This document shows, piece after piece, positions 13,127-22,594 of a stretch of 64,000 nt of DNA (position 1 is the first letter of the stretch; each line of letters begins with the position of its first letter). This DNA comes from Candidatus Acidiferrales bacterium. GTDB taxonomy: Bacteria; Acidobacteriota; Terriglobia; Acidiferrales; UBA7541. Position numbers and translations under genes: made by a program. The stretch lies in the NCBI GenBank assembly GCA_030037525.1, contig JASHRC010000184.1, positions 1-64,000 of the forward strand, read 5' to 3'. Below the pieces are notes generated by a model. The model saw only the letters and a program-made list of their open reading frames with translations. It was not told where the DNA came from and made no database searches.

Positions 13127-13950
13127 TGCTTCTGGCGGTCGATGTGGGCAATTCCAACACCGTCCTGGGGGTGTTTCGGCAAAAAGATCTCGTCGCGCAC
13201 TGGCGTCTCACCACCGCACGGGATCAGACTATCGACGAATACGGCATTTTGACGCGCAATCTCTTCACGCTTGCAGGTCTCGAACCGGGCGAAATCGGCG
13301 GCGTGATCATCAGTTCAGTGGTCCCGCCCCTGAATTCCACTCTGGCGGGCATGGCCGATCGATATTTCAACCACCAGGCGCTGTTCGTCGAGCCCGGCGT
13401 AAAGACGGGGATGGCCGTGCTGGTAGATAACCCGCTCGAAGTCGGCGCCGACCGCATCGTCAACGGCATCGCCGCGTTTGAAAAATACGGCGGTCCGTGT
13501 GTGGTCGTCGATTTCGGGACAGCCACGACGCTCGACGTAATCTCTGCGCGCGGTGAGTACGTGGGGGGCGTGATCGCTCCCGGCATTGGAATTTCCGCCG
13601 AGGCGCTGTTTGCTCGAGCTGCCAAACTGTTCCGCGTGGAAATCAAAGACCCAGGAAAAATCATCGGCCGAAATACCGTCGAACAGATGCAGGCCGGCCT
13701 GTACTACGGCTCGATCGACTTGGTCGACGGGCTTCTTTCGCGAACCAAGAAGGAATTTGGGGCACAACTCAAGGTGATCGCTACGGGTGGATTCGCAGGC
13801 CTGATTGCTCGCGGGTCGAAACACATCGAGCGTGCGGACGAGTTCCTTACTCTTGACGGGCTGCGCATCGTCTGGGAACGCAATCAAGCCGCCGCCGGAG
13901 CCCGGACACGGGCGAAAAAGACTCTCTCCAGGGAGTCGATTTCGCGGTAG
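13126..13950 (+). CDS. coaX: Type III pantothenate kinase
   Basis: [42 protein letters not shown]. Confidence 0.96.
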   Translation: MLLAVDVGNSNTVLGVFRQKDLVAHWRLTTARDQTIDEYGILTRNLFTLAGLEPGEIGGVIISSVVPPLNSTLAGMADRYFNHQALFVEPGVKTGMAVLVDNPLEVGADRIVNGIAAFEKYGGPCVVVDFGTATTLDVISARGEYVGGVIAPGIGISAEALFARAAKLFRVEIKDPGKIIGRNTVEQMQAGLYYGSIDLVDGLLSRTKKEFGAQLKVIATGGFAGLIARGSKHIERADEFLTLDGLRIVWERNQAAAGARTRAKKTLSRESISR

Positions 13951-14064
13951 GCGAGTTCCAACTCGCTGCTCGGACCGAAGCGCTAGGGGCCGGGTGACCT
14001 AGGAGCAGCGACTCGCTCTCGCACCGCTGGCCAGGGCCTCGAGGCTGGGCCTAGCTACGCGATC

Positions 14065-14793
14065 ATGGACTCTTTCAACTACTTCAACTATTTCACGGAA
14101 ATCGAGGAGTATTTCTGGCGCAAGCGCGGCGCGCACCTGCTGGTCTCTCCGCTCGACTGGGCCATCGTCGAGACCTGGCAAAAGGCCGGGATTCCGCTCG
14201 CGGCCGTCCGAAAAGGCATCGATCGCGCCTTTGAGAGCTGGTCTCGGTCTCGGCGGGCGGCCGGCGGCCGCCGGCTAAAAAGCCTCGCCTATTGCGTCGA
14301 CGCGGTGCTCGATGCGGCCGCCGAGGCTCAGGAAGCAGCTGCCGGCGGCGGCCCGGAAATCCCAGTTGCGGGCCCTCGGTCCGAGCCGTTCTCACGCGAC
14401 GAGTTGAGGCATTATTTCGAACGCAACCGCTCGCGCCTGCGGGCGAGCGCCCAAAAGCACCGAGTGGCGGCGACCGCCATCGCGTCTCGCCTGGAGGAGA
14501 CCGCCAACCGCCTGGAGGAAATCACTCCGCTGCTCGATTCGCCCGGATCGCTTGATCTGGAAGACCTGGAACGCCGCTTGACCGTCCTGGAGGAGAAGCT
14601 TACTGCCGCTGTTTCCGGTGATGTGGACGAAGAAACGCTCCTGGCCATCCGCCGCGACATGGACCGTTCCCTCGCCCCCTACCGCCGCAAAATGTCTGCC
14701 GAGCAGCTGGCGCAGCTCGAGCGCCGATACATCCAGAAACGGCTGTTCGAACACTTCGAATTGCCTCGGTTGAGCCTTTTCTATCTCACCTAA
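14065..14793 (+). CDS. Conserved protein of unknown function
   Basis: Intact 242-aa ORF with coding-like composition; no recognised catalytic motif. Confidence 0.7.
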   Translation: MDSFNYFNYFTEIEEYFWRKRGAHLLVSPLDWAIVETWQKAGIPLAAVRKGIDRAFESWSRSRRAAGGRRLKSLAYCVDAVLDAAAEAQEAAAGGGPEIPVAGPRSEPFSRDELRHYFERNRSRLRASAQKHRVAATAIASRLEETANRLEEITPLLDSPGSLDLEDLERRLTVLEEKLTAAVSGDVDEETLLAIRRDMDRSLAPYRRKMSAEQLAQLERRYIQKRLFEHFELPRLSLFYLT

Positions 14794-14943
14794 AGCAGCG
14801 CCCTCGCCCTGCGGGAGTTCCGGCTCGTGCGAATCGCGGATCGGTTGTGATCGGCAGGTAAAACTCCAGTGCTATGATTTTCCAAGTCGAACCCGGCCCA
14901 AGACAAGGATTGGTTGGGACCAGAAATCTTCTGACTTCACTCG

Positions 14944-16230
14944 ATGGAAATCACCGTCGAAAAACTCGTTTATGGCGGCGACGGCCTTGCCCATGATGGC
15001 GGCGAGACCATCTTCGTTCCCTTCGTCCTGCCTGCAGAGCGCGTCTTGGCTGCCCCCGTCGACCAGAAGAAGAAATTCGTCCGGGCCCGGGTCGAACGCA
15101 TCCTCAACCCGGCCCCCGAGCGCACGCTGGCTCCCTGCCCTCATTTCGGTGTCTGTGGAGGCTGCCACTACCAACACACCACTTATCCCGCGCAGCTTAA
15201 GTACAAAACGGAGATTCTGCGCGAAACGCTCGACAGGCTGGGTCGGATCAAGTGGCCGAGGGAAATCCCCGCCCACGCCTCTCCGCCTTGGGGCTATCGC
15301 AATCGCGCGCAGTGGAAAATTCGCGTGCTAGGCGCGGCCCAGGGCTCAAGCCTCGCGATCGGATATTTTCGCGCGAATTCGACGGCGCTCTCTGCGGTCA
15401 AGGAATGCAAGATTCTTTCGCCACTGCTAGAAAAGACGCTTGGCGCGCTGCGTTCGGCTCTGGCAGACGAGGCCCTCGCCGGGGAGTTGCGGGAAATCGA
15501 AGCTTTGGCTGGCGCGAACGACAGAAAGCTCCTGGTGACGGCTACGTTTGCTCGATTCCCCTCCGCCCGTCAAAGGCTCGCGGAGACCTTCCGGCAAGTG
15601 GTGCCGGAGATCGAGAGCCTGCTGTTGCAGGATTTGACGGGCGAGCAGATGGAGCTCGACGGTCCCGGTTTTGTCGAATGCGAAGCTGCCGGCCGAACGT
15701 TTCGCGTCGGCCACCTGTCCTTTTTTCAGGTGAACCGTTTCCTTGCGGGTCCGCTTGCTTGTCACGTTCGAGACAGGGCGGGCGCCGGACACCTGGCCCT
15801 GGATCTGTTTGCAGGTGTGGGCCTTTTCTCCGTCCTGCTGGGGAAACGCTTCCAGCGAGTGGTTGCGGTTGAATCGAACCCGGCGGCCACGCGGGATCTC
15901 GAGTCGAATGCGGCTGGCGAGGGTGCCATCGAAATTCGCAACCTGGATGTCGAGGGGTTTCTTCGGAACTGCCGCGAGAGCCCCGAACTCGTGGTGCTCG
16001 ATCCTCCTCGCGCCGGCCTGACGCCCCAGACGATCGAACACCTGGTCCGTATCGCTCCCGGGTCCCTCCTCTACGTTTCCTGCGAGCCCCCAACTTTGGC
16101 GCGCGACCTGGCACGACTGACACGAGCCGGATACGAAATTTCCAGTATCGATCTATTCGATCTGTTCCCCCAGACTTTTCACATCGAATCGATCGTCCGC
16201 CTCACACGAAGCACGGGAAACCTCCGATGA
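14944..16230 (+). CDS. 23S rRNA (uracil-5-)-methyltransferase, RumA/RlmD family
   Basis: TRAM-like N-terminus, CPHFGVCGGCHYQH Fe-S motif, LDLFAGVGLFSVLL, LDPPRAGL, YVSCEPPTLARDL. Confidence 0.92.
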   Translation: MEITVEKLVYGGDGLAHDGGETIFVPFVLPAERVLAAPVDQKKKFVRARVERILNPAPERTLAPCPHFGVCGGCHYQHTTYPAQLKYKTEILRETLDRLGRIKWPREIPAHASPPWGYRNRAQWKIRVLGAAQGSSLAIGYFRANSTALSAVKECKILSPLLEKTLGALRSALADEALAGELREIEALAGANDRKLLVTATFARFPSARQRLAETFRQVVPEIESLLLQDLTGEQMELDGPGFVECEAAGRTFRVGHLSFFQVNRFLAGPLACHVRDRAGAGHLALDLFAGVGLFSVLLGKRFQRVVAVESNPAATRDLESNAAGEGAIEIRNLDVEGFLRNCRESPELVVLDPPRAGLTPQTIEHLVRIAPGSLLYVSCEPPTLARDLARLTRAGYEISSIDLFDLFPQTFHIESIVRLTRSTGNLR

Positions 16231-16279
16231 GTCTGGCGTTTGCGGCCGGCGCCCGGTCCGACCTGCCACCCAGTGCGGA

Positions 16280-17257
16280 CTACCAGCCGGTCGGAGATTT
16301 GTAGGGGAGCGCGAGTTGCACGCCTTCGATCTGGCGAATCTTGCCGCTCTCGATCTTGAAAAACTCGGCGACTTCGACGCTGAACGGGCGCCGCGCCGAA
16401 GGGGGCATGGGGATTTTGCCGACGCCGGGCACATCGGCGAACTCGACCGTTCCCGGATGATTGAACATGAAGAAGCCGAACACGATCCCCCTCTTTTCGT
16501 CCACGATCAAGAAGCGCCGCGGGTCGATCGATTTGATGTAGGCCCAGATTTTCGAGTTCATGTTGTCGCGACAACCGAGCGCCGCGGGATTGTAGGAGCC
16601 GTTGGCCCAGCCCTCGTTGTAGGAGGGATTGTTTGTATCCTGCGTGCCGTCCAGGATGCGGTTGCACCTGTCATCGAACGGAACGATGTCGCCGGAAAGG
16701 TGCACGATTCCTTCGAAGTACTGATTCGCCGCCTGGAGCATCGTGGCCCGGGCTGTTTCCTCCGAGGCCGAAACCGGTTCGAGCCACACGGGATTGGGCC
16801 GGCCGAGCTTCTCCAGGTTTTCTGCAGGCTCTCGACCGCGGCGAACCACCGTTTCGACTTCGGTGATCTGGTGGTCGACGACCTTTAAACGCACGGCCAG
16901 GATCGCAGGTGTGCTATTTTCGCGGATCGTTGCTTCGCAGCCCACTTGGCCTGCCTGGGGATCGGCGAAACAGATCCGGTAGGTGCCCAGGCCGCTGATG
17001 GTGCCCCACAAGGCGTCGGGAATTTTAAGTGGTATGGTGTTTTCGGTGAACTTCAGGCCGGCCGCTAGCGGCAGCCGGCTCGGGTCGCGCGCGGCCAGCG
17101 CGCTGAGATAGCGGTCAGCGAAAGAGGTAAGACAGGCGTAATCGCAACTCGGCGCCCCGCCGCTCGCCCTCTTGCCAGCCGGGCTCGCGGCCGAGCAACA
17201 CAGGCCGAGCGCCAGCGGCGCGGCCATCGCCAGAATGGCTCTCCGTATGGCATGCAT
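16280..17257 (-). CDS. Secreted protein of unknown function, possibly SnoaL/NTF2-like
   Basis: N-terminal signal peptide (MHAIRRAILAMAAPLALGL); FADRYLSALAARDPSRLPLAAGLKFTEN resembles NTF2-like folds. Confidence 0.6.
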   Translation of the reverse strand: MHAIRRAILAMAAPLALGLCCSAASPAGKRASGGAPSCDYACLTSFADRYLSALAARDPSRLPLAAGLKFTENTIPLKIPDALWGTISGLGTYRICFADPQAGQVGCEATIRENSTPAILAVRLKVVDHQITEVETVVRRGREPAENLEKLGRPNPVWLEPVSASEETARATMLQAANQYFEGIVHLSGDIVPFDDRCNRILDGTQDTNNPSYNEGWANGSYNPAALGCRDNMNSKIWAYIKSIDPRRFLIVDEKRGIVFGFFMFNHPGTVEFADVPGVGKIPMPPSARRPFSVEVAEFFKIESGKIRQIEGVQLALPYKSPTGW

Positions 17258-17384
17258 GTTTCAAGCCCTCCGTGTCAAAGAAAAATACGATGTATGGAGC
17301 CGTGACGGTTTCGCAGGCGACTCCCGGCGTTCCTATTGATCTTGTCCCCACATCGGTTCATGATGATTAAAGTATCGGCCAACC

Positions 17385-17654
17385 ATGGAACCCGTTCGAG
17401 ATAGTTCAGACCTAACCCCAACCCAGGCAGAAATCGACGAAGAAAGCAGACGCATCCGGCGCCTCCGGATTCTCGTGCAGCTGACGCTGCAAGAGATCGC
17501 TGCCGGCGACCTGAGCCCGGAAGAAGCCGCGGGAATGATTGCGGCCACTCGTCGCGCAGCGCTCGAGATGTTTCCAGGCAAGGAAAACGCTTTCGACCTC
17601 ATCTACAAGCCCCAGTTTCAGCGCATGATGAACGCGGTATATCGCCTGCAGTAG
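17385..17654 (+). CDS. Small conserved protein of unknown function
   Basis: 89-aa ORF with helical, charged composition, isolated between oppositely oriented genes. Confidence 0.55.
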   Translation: MEPVRDSSDLTPTQAEIDEESRRIRRLRILVQLTLQEIAAGDLSPEEAAGMIAATRRAALEMFPGKENAFDLIYKPQFQRMMNAVYRLQ

Positions 17655-17664
17655 TTTGGCCTCT

Positions 17665-18270
17665 TCAGTAGCCGAACAACGCTCGCAGCCACATCCGCAG
17701 CCAAACCGCTGCGAGTCCCGCGATCGTCCCGAGCAGGGCTTCATACTCGCGATTTCGCACGTATTGAGCCCAGGAAAACCCATTCACGCTGCCCGCCGCC
17801 GGAGTGCCGGTCTGCGAGCGAGTGAGCCGCGGGAAAAACGACGGCACGCGGCTCGCGTATTGGTCGAATGCGGTGCCGAAGCGCTCGCGGACGTCTCTCT
17901 CTTCGCTGCGGATCACCGCCGAGTAAAAGACCGCGAAGTAAAAGGCCACGATCGCGCCGCCAATCCAAGAACGCCCGGCAACCAGGAAGCCCGCGGCTAA
18001 CAATGCGCTGCCCAAATAAAGGGGATTTCGCGTGTAGGCGTAGGGGCCGCTGGTGGCGAGCGCTTCGTCCTTCCGAAGGTGGCCGGAAGCCGCGGCGCGA
18101 ACCAGCAATCCCAAGGCGGCGATGATTCCGCCGATCAGAATCGACTGCGAGGTCGGTACCGCCAGCAACCAGTAGACAGCCGCAACGGGATAACCGACGC
18201 GCACGCGCCAGCGCGCCCAGAATTTTCTCGGCCGAACCAGCACTACCTCCGAATCAACCGGCACAAGCAC
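17665..18270 (-). CDS. Isoprenylcysteine carboxyl methyltransferase (ICMT)/phospholipid methyltransferase family membrane protein
   Basis: Several TM segments; TSGPYAYTRNPLYLGSALLAAGF and RSEERDVRERFGTAFDQYASRVP motifs. Confidence 0.85.
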   Translation of the reverse strand: MLVPVDSEVVLVRPRKFWARWRVRVGYPVAAVYWLLAVPTSQSILIGGIIAALGLLVRAAASGHLRKDEALATSGPYAYTRNPLYLGSALLAAGFLVAGRSWIGGAIVAFYFAVFYSAVIRSEERDVRERFGTAFDQYASRVPSFFPRLTRSQTGTPAAGSVNGFSWAQYVRNREYEALLGTIAGLAAVWLRMWLRALFGY

Positions 18271-18308
18271 CGCCGAAAGCTAGCACAGCGCGAATAGGCC
18301 CTGCAATC

Positions 18309-19292
18309 TTATCGCTTCCGCCCGATGGCCTGCCAGAACTGGTCGGCGCGTTCCACCTTGAGAGAGCTTCGGCAATAGCAGAGGAGCATCGATGGCAGCT
18401 CGACGCCAGCCAAATTGAACAGATCCTTTTCCGTCAAAAGGAGCGCATCGGCGCCGGCCCGGCGCGCGGAGGTTTCGAGCCCATCCAAGTCCTTCTGGCT
18501 GTAGCGATGATGATCGCGGAAGAAACGGTGGCCCACGACCGGGAGCGCCCAGGCAGCTAAGTCCGCAAGAAAGGCCGAAGGGTTCCCGATGCCGCAACAG
18601 GCGAAAAAACGCCGGGTAGGCGCGCTGGGGTCTTCGGTGCCCGGATAGGCACCGCGCCAGACGCGGACCGATTCGAGCTCGGCTCGCGCATAGAAAATCG
18701 GCGCCCGGGAGTAGTCCCGGATGATCGCTTCGACCTCTGGCGCGTGGTTCGCTCGCGTGATGACGACAAGATCGGCACGGGCCAGGGCAGATTTCGGTTC
18801 GCGAAGGCCACCGGCGGGCAGCAAATGATCGCCGCCGAAGGGATTGGTCGCATCGATCAGGACGATATCGACGTCGCGGGCGAGCTCGAAATGCTGAAAG
18901 CCGTCATCCAGGATGAACCACTCCACGCCGCGGGAGGAAAGTTCCCGGCCGCGTTTCCAGCGATCGGCGCCGACGCCGACCGCAACGCCGCGACCGAGAC
19001 GCGCCTCGAGCAGCTGCGCTTCGTCGCTCGTGAAGCCATCCTCGGACCGCCGGCCGCGATAGCCACGCGTGAGAATGCCTGTCCTCTCCCCTCGAGCAAC
19101 CAGATGCTCGGCAATCCAGAGGACCAGGGGGGTTTTGCCCGTGCCGCCTAGGGTGAGATTCCCCACGCTGATGACCGTGCCGTCCAGGCGTCGGGCGCGC
19201 AGCAGGCCGCTCCTGTAAGCGCGGGCCCGAAGACGAACCGCAGCACCATAGGGCAGTGTGAGGGGCCAGAGCAAGGTTTCCAGAAGATTCAC
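18309..19292 (-). CDS. lpxK: Tetraacyldisaccharide 4'-kinase
   Basis: VISVGNLTLGGTGKTPLVLWIA; ILTRGYRGR; WFILDDGFQH; GTG start trimmed to overlap the waaA stop. Confidence 0.92.
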   Translation of the reverse strand: MNLLETLLWPLTLPYGAAVRLRARAYRSGLLRARRLDGTVISVGNLTLGGTGKTPLVLWIAEHLVARGERTGILTRGYRGRRSEDGFTSDEAQLLEARLGRGVAVGVGADRWKRGRELSSRGVEWFILDDGFQHFELARDVDIVLIDATNPFGGDHLLPAGGLREPKSALARADLVVITRANHAPEVEAIIRDYSRAPIFYARAELESVRVWRGAYPGTEDPSAPTRRFFACCGIGNPSAFLADLAAWALPVVGHRFFRDHHRYSQKDLDGLETSARRAGADALLLTEKDLFNLAGVELPSMLLCYCRSSLKVERADQFWQAIGRKR

Positions 19293-20602
19293 GCTCCGAG
19301 CTCCCGGCCATCCAGCACGGCGGCGATGCGATCCAGTGTGCGCGCCGTTGCGCCACGGTTGCGTAGCAGAAGCTCGCGAGCGGCACGGCCCATGCGCTCG
19401 CGCAAGCCCCTGTCTTCGACCAGTTTGACCCACACCTTGCCGAGCTGTTGCCCGCTACGGACCTCGACGGCCGCCTGCTCTTTGAGAAACTGCGCGGCCA
19501 TATCGCGAAAATTCTCCATGGACGGTCCGAAGACGGGCGGTTTTGAAAACCAGGCAGGTTCGAGGATGTTGTGTCCGCCCGCGGGGACCAGCGAACCGCC
19601 GACAAACACAGCGTCAGCGAGCAGATAAAGACCGGCCAGTTCGCCGATGGTGTCCAGCACGATCACGTCCGCGTTTTCATCGAGCGGCGCGTCCGAGCGG
19701 ATGTGGCTGCGGCGAAGTTCTCTCCAGCCGGCTGCGGCGGCGATCGAGGCCGCTTGGTCGAAGCGGTCGGGCTTGCGCGGAGCGAGAATCAGCAGGGCGC
19801 GACGCCAGCGGCGCTGCACGATATCGTAGGCAGCGAGCACGGCTTCCTCTTCTTCAGCGGCTACGCTCCCGGCTACGACTACAGGCCAGCGTTCCTGTTG
19901 CCGCACCTGGCCTTCCAGCCAAACCCCGAAGCGGCTCATCTCCGGCGCGTGGCTGTCGTATTTCAGATTGCCGGTGACTTCGACCCGGCCGTCGGGCGCA
20001 CCCATTTTGGTGAGGCGGGCGGCGTCTTCGGGCGTTTGCGCTAAAAACAGTTCCGCATCGGCCAGCACGCGCGCGAAAAAAGGGCCGACCAGAAACTCCC
20101 AGCGTCGAAAACGCGCGAAGGACTTTTCGGAAATGCGCGCATTGACGAAAAGCACCGGCACGCCCTGGCGGCGGGCTTCGCGGAGGAAGTTGGGCCAAAT
20201 TTCTGTTTCCATCACGATGACCAGCGCGGGGGAAATCGCGCGCAGCCCGCGGCGCACCGCGCCGGTCCAGTCGAGTGGGAAATAGAAGATGCCGTCGACC
20301 GACCGGAGGCGCTCGCGCGCCACGCGCCGGCCCGTTTCCGTGGTGGTCGAAACCAACACGGCACGCTCGGGGAATCGCCGCTTCAGCTCGTCGGCCAGAG
20401 GCTGGGCGGCCAGGACCTCGCCGACCGAGACGGCATGAATCCAAATGGCGGGTTCTCCGCGCGACGTCCATCCCGGCGGCGCGCTGCCCAAGCGCTCCCG
20501 CAAGGCGCCCAAAGGCTCGCCACGCCGCCAGGTGCGGAATGCATAATATGGCGCAAGAAAGATCATGCCGATGGCGGTCAGGATGCGATAGAAAAAATAC
20601 AT
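19289..20602 (-). CDS. waaA: 3-deoxy-D-manno-octulosonic acid transferase
   Basis: IWIHAVSVGEVLAAQPL; VIVMETEIWPNFL; GGSLVPAGGHNILEPAWFSKPPVFGPSMENF. Confidence 0.95.
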   Translation of the reverse strand: MYFFYRILTAIGMIFLAPYYAFRTWRRGEPLGALRERLGSAPPGWTSRGEPAIWIHAVSVGEVLAAQPLADELKRRFPERAVLVSTTTETGRRVARERLRSVDGIFYFPLDWTGAVRRGLRAISPALVIVMETEIWPNFLREARRQGVPVLFVNARISEKSFARFRRWEFLVGPFFARVLADAELFLAQTPEDAARLTKMGAPDGRVEVTGNLKYDSHAPEMSRFGVWLEGQVRQQERWPVVVAGSVAAEEEEAVLAAYDIVQRRWRRALLILAPRKPDRFDQAASIAAAAGWRELRRSHIRSDAPLDENADVIVLDTIGELAGLYLLADAVFVGGSLVPAGGHNILEPAWFSKPPVFGPSMENFRDMAAQFLKEQAAVEVRSGQQLGKVWVKLVEDRGLRERMGRAARELLLRNRGATARTLDRIAAVLDGRELGA

Positions 20603-20675
20603 TCGGGAGGCCGAGCGCGGGCGGCGAAGCCCGATCCGCGCAAGGGGCCGATTATAGCGCGAGAAATGCCCGTAG

Positions 20676-22262
20676 CTAGGCGCGCGACCGTCTCAGCTGC
20701 CGCGGCCAGATGCCCGATTTTCCAGGCGAGAGAATCCCGTTGGGATCAACGGCGTCCTTAATCGTTTCATGGAGACGGCCGAGCGCGTGATGGTTCCAGG
20801 AGTAGACACTTCGAACCAGATCCATGAAGGCAACGTGGGTGCGGTATTCGCCCCAGCCGTGCTGGGCGGCGACTTCCACAAGCCGCTGGAACACTTTCCG
20901 ATTTTCGCGGTTTTGCTCGATATTGTGCGTAACCGGAAGACCGAAAAGAAGCACGAACGAGCGGGGAAAGAAAGTCCAGGGAAGCGCGAAGAACTGGTTT
21001 TTCGGTGGAACGCCCATCTCGGCGTACGCCGAGCCAAAAACCTTCAAAACCTCGAACACCGCCTCACCGGTCATCGGGATGATCGGCGAAAAATCCATGT
21101 GACCCTGGCCGCCGGCAATGAGCGCAAACACGGATAGGTTGGGAATGCCCAGATAGACGCGCTGGACGTTGTCGGTTTCTCCGAGCTCGACGGGAAATCC
21201 GTAGGCCCGGCCGTCTTGGAAACTCGCGCCGGGGATCGCCCGGAATTTTTCTTTCGTGTATTCCCACTGGGCGTCGATAACCCTTGGCGGCCCCCAAAAA
21301 TGCAGCAGCATGCTCCAATAGGCGAGATTCTTCTCTCGGCCGATCGCCTCGGTCTCGGCGATCGATGGTCCGCCGGGCAGGTCCAGCACGCTTCCCCCTT
21401 GCGACTGCCGGTAGCCGAGCACGGGGCTTTCCAGGAGCATGGTGCCCCGCACAATGTGAGAGTTCATCAGGTAGGAAAGCGTGTCGACAAAGGGCACGAG
21501 ATCATCGTGTTTGGGCACCGACACCCTGCCCTCGCGATAGGCTTCCGGCTCGGGCATCAGCCACACGCCCATTTTGGTGATAATGCCGAAATTGGACTGC
21601 GAGAATAGGCCGTCCACATAGGGACCGAAGCCGTATTTGTATTGCTGCCACGTTTGGGCACCCGGCAGCGCGCCCATGCCGGTTCGCATCACTTCACCAC
21701 TGGCCAGGACGACTTCGAGCCCGCAGACCGAGGCGAAATGATCGCCCATGGGCGTTCGTCCGCCGCCACGCTCGAGCGAATTGCCGACCGGACTTCCCCA
21801 GCCCGGATCGGGCGGATCAATCCAGACCCTCAGCCGGTGCTCCTGAATATAGCGATAGAGATCGAAGTAACTGACACCCGGCTCGACCAGCGCGTAGTGG
21901 TTCTTGTCATTGACTTCCACAATGCGATCCATGCGCTTCAGGTCGCAAACGACCGAACCGGAAAGCGCGGGGGACGAGCCGCCATAGGCCAGATTCTTGC
22001 CGGTGGAGATGGTCCAGAGCGGAATACCGTATGCGTTTGCAATGCGCACGACCGCCTGCACCTGCTCGACAGAATCCGGAGCGACCGCGGCCGAAGGGAT
22101 ACGATCGGCTTGCTCGTGCCAGAACGGCGAATAGGAGTCCCGATAGGTCTCCATGTCGTCATCGGAGGTGAAAACCCAATTTCTGCCAACTGCTTTTTCG
22201 AACTGCTCAAGCGCGGCTGAAAAAGTGCTGGGAGTTACGCCCGGGGGGACTCGCATCGTCAT
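20676..22262 (-). CDS. FAD-linked oxidase, vanillyl-alcohol oxidase/4-cresol dehydrogenase flavoprotein type (copy 1, distal)
   Basis: YALVEPGVSYFDLYRYIQE, DPGWGSPVGNSLERGGGRTPMGDHF, GHMDFSPIIPMTGEAVFE, GWGEYRTHVAFMD, KDAVDPNGILSPGKSGIWP. Confidence 0.92.
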   Translation of the reverse strand: MTMRVPPGVTPSTFSAALEQFEKAVGRNWVFTSDDDMETYRDSYSPFWHEQADRIPSAAVAPDSVEQVQAVVRIANAYGIPLWTISTGKNLAYGGSSPALSGSVVCDLKRMDRIVEVNDKNHYALVEPGVSYFDLYRYIQEHRLRVWIDPPDPGWGSPVGNSLERGGGRTPMGDHFASVCGLEVVLASGEVMRTGMGALPGAQTWQQYKYGFGPYVDGLFSQSNFGIITKMGVWLMPEPEAYREGRVSVPKHDDLVPFVDTLSYLMNSHIVRGTMLLESPVLGYRQSQGGSVLDLPGGPSIAETEAIGREKNLAYWSMLLHFWGPPRVIDAQWEYTKEKFRAIPGASFQDGRAYGFPVELGETDNVQRVYLGIPNLSVFALIAGGQGHMDFSPIIPMTGEAVFEVLKVFGSAYAEMGVPPKNQFFALPWTFFPRSFVLLFGLPVTHNIEQNRENRKVFQRLVEVAAQHGWGEYRTHVAFMDLVRSVYSWNHHALGRLHETIKDAVDPNGILSPGKSGIWPRQLRRSRA

Positions 22263-22594
22263 TTCTTGTTGTTGCGAGTGAGGTAGGCGGCGATGGCATC
22301 CAGATCGGCGTCGCTGATCTCCGTCTTGCGAAACGTGGGCATAAACAGCACGCCGTGGCGCACGTAGAACCTGATCATCGAAGCGTTTAGGTCGGTGCGC
22401 TCTTCCAGTACAGCCGGATTCTGCCCCCGCTGTCTGAGCGAATCGGTTCCCGGCTTCCCGGGTCCGGTGCCGTGGCAGGGAAAGCACCATTTGTCGTAGA
22501 CCGTGTGGCCCCTTTCCACCTGGGCCTGGTCGGGTGCGGCAGGGGTCGAAACCGCAAAGAACATGCTCATCGCGACGAGCCAACGAGTCCTCAT
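22259..22594 (-). CDS. Small c-type cytochrome, PchC-like partner subunit (copy 1)
   Basis: Signal peptide; one CFPCH haem motif; MPTFRKTEISDADLDAIAAYL distal Met region; start overlaps the upstream stop. Confidence 0.88.
   Translation of the reverse strand: MRTRWLVAMSMFFAVSTPAAPDQAQVERGHTVYDKWCFPCHGTGPGKPGTDSLRQRGQNPAVLEERTDLNASMIRFYVRHGVLFMPTFRKTEISDADLDAIAAYLTRNNKK

Noticed and set aside
13951-13966. GCGAGTTCCAACTCGC palindrome after coaX
   Set aside because: Short, with no T tract; could be chance in GC-rich DNA.
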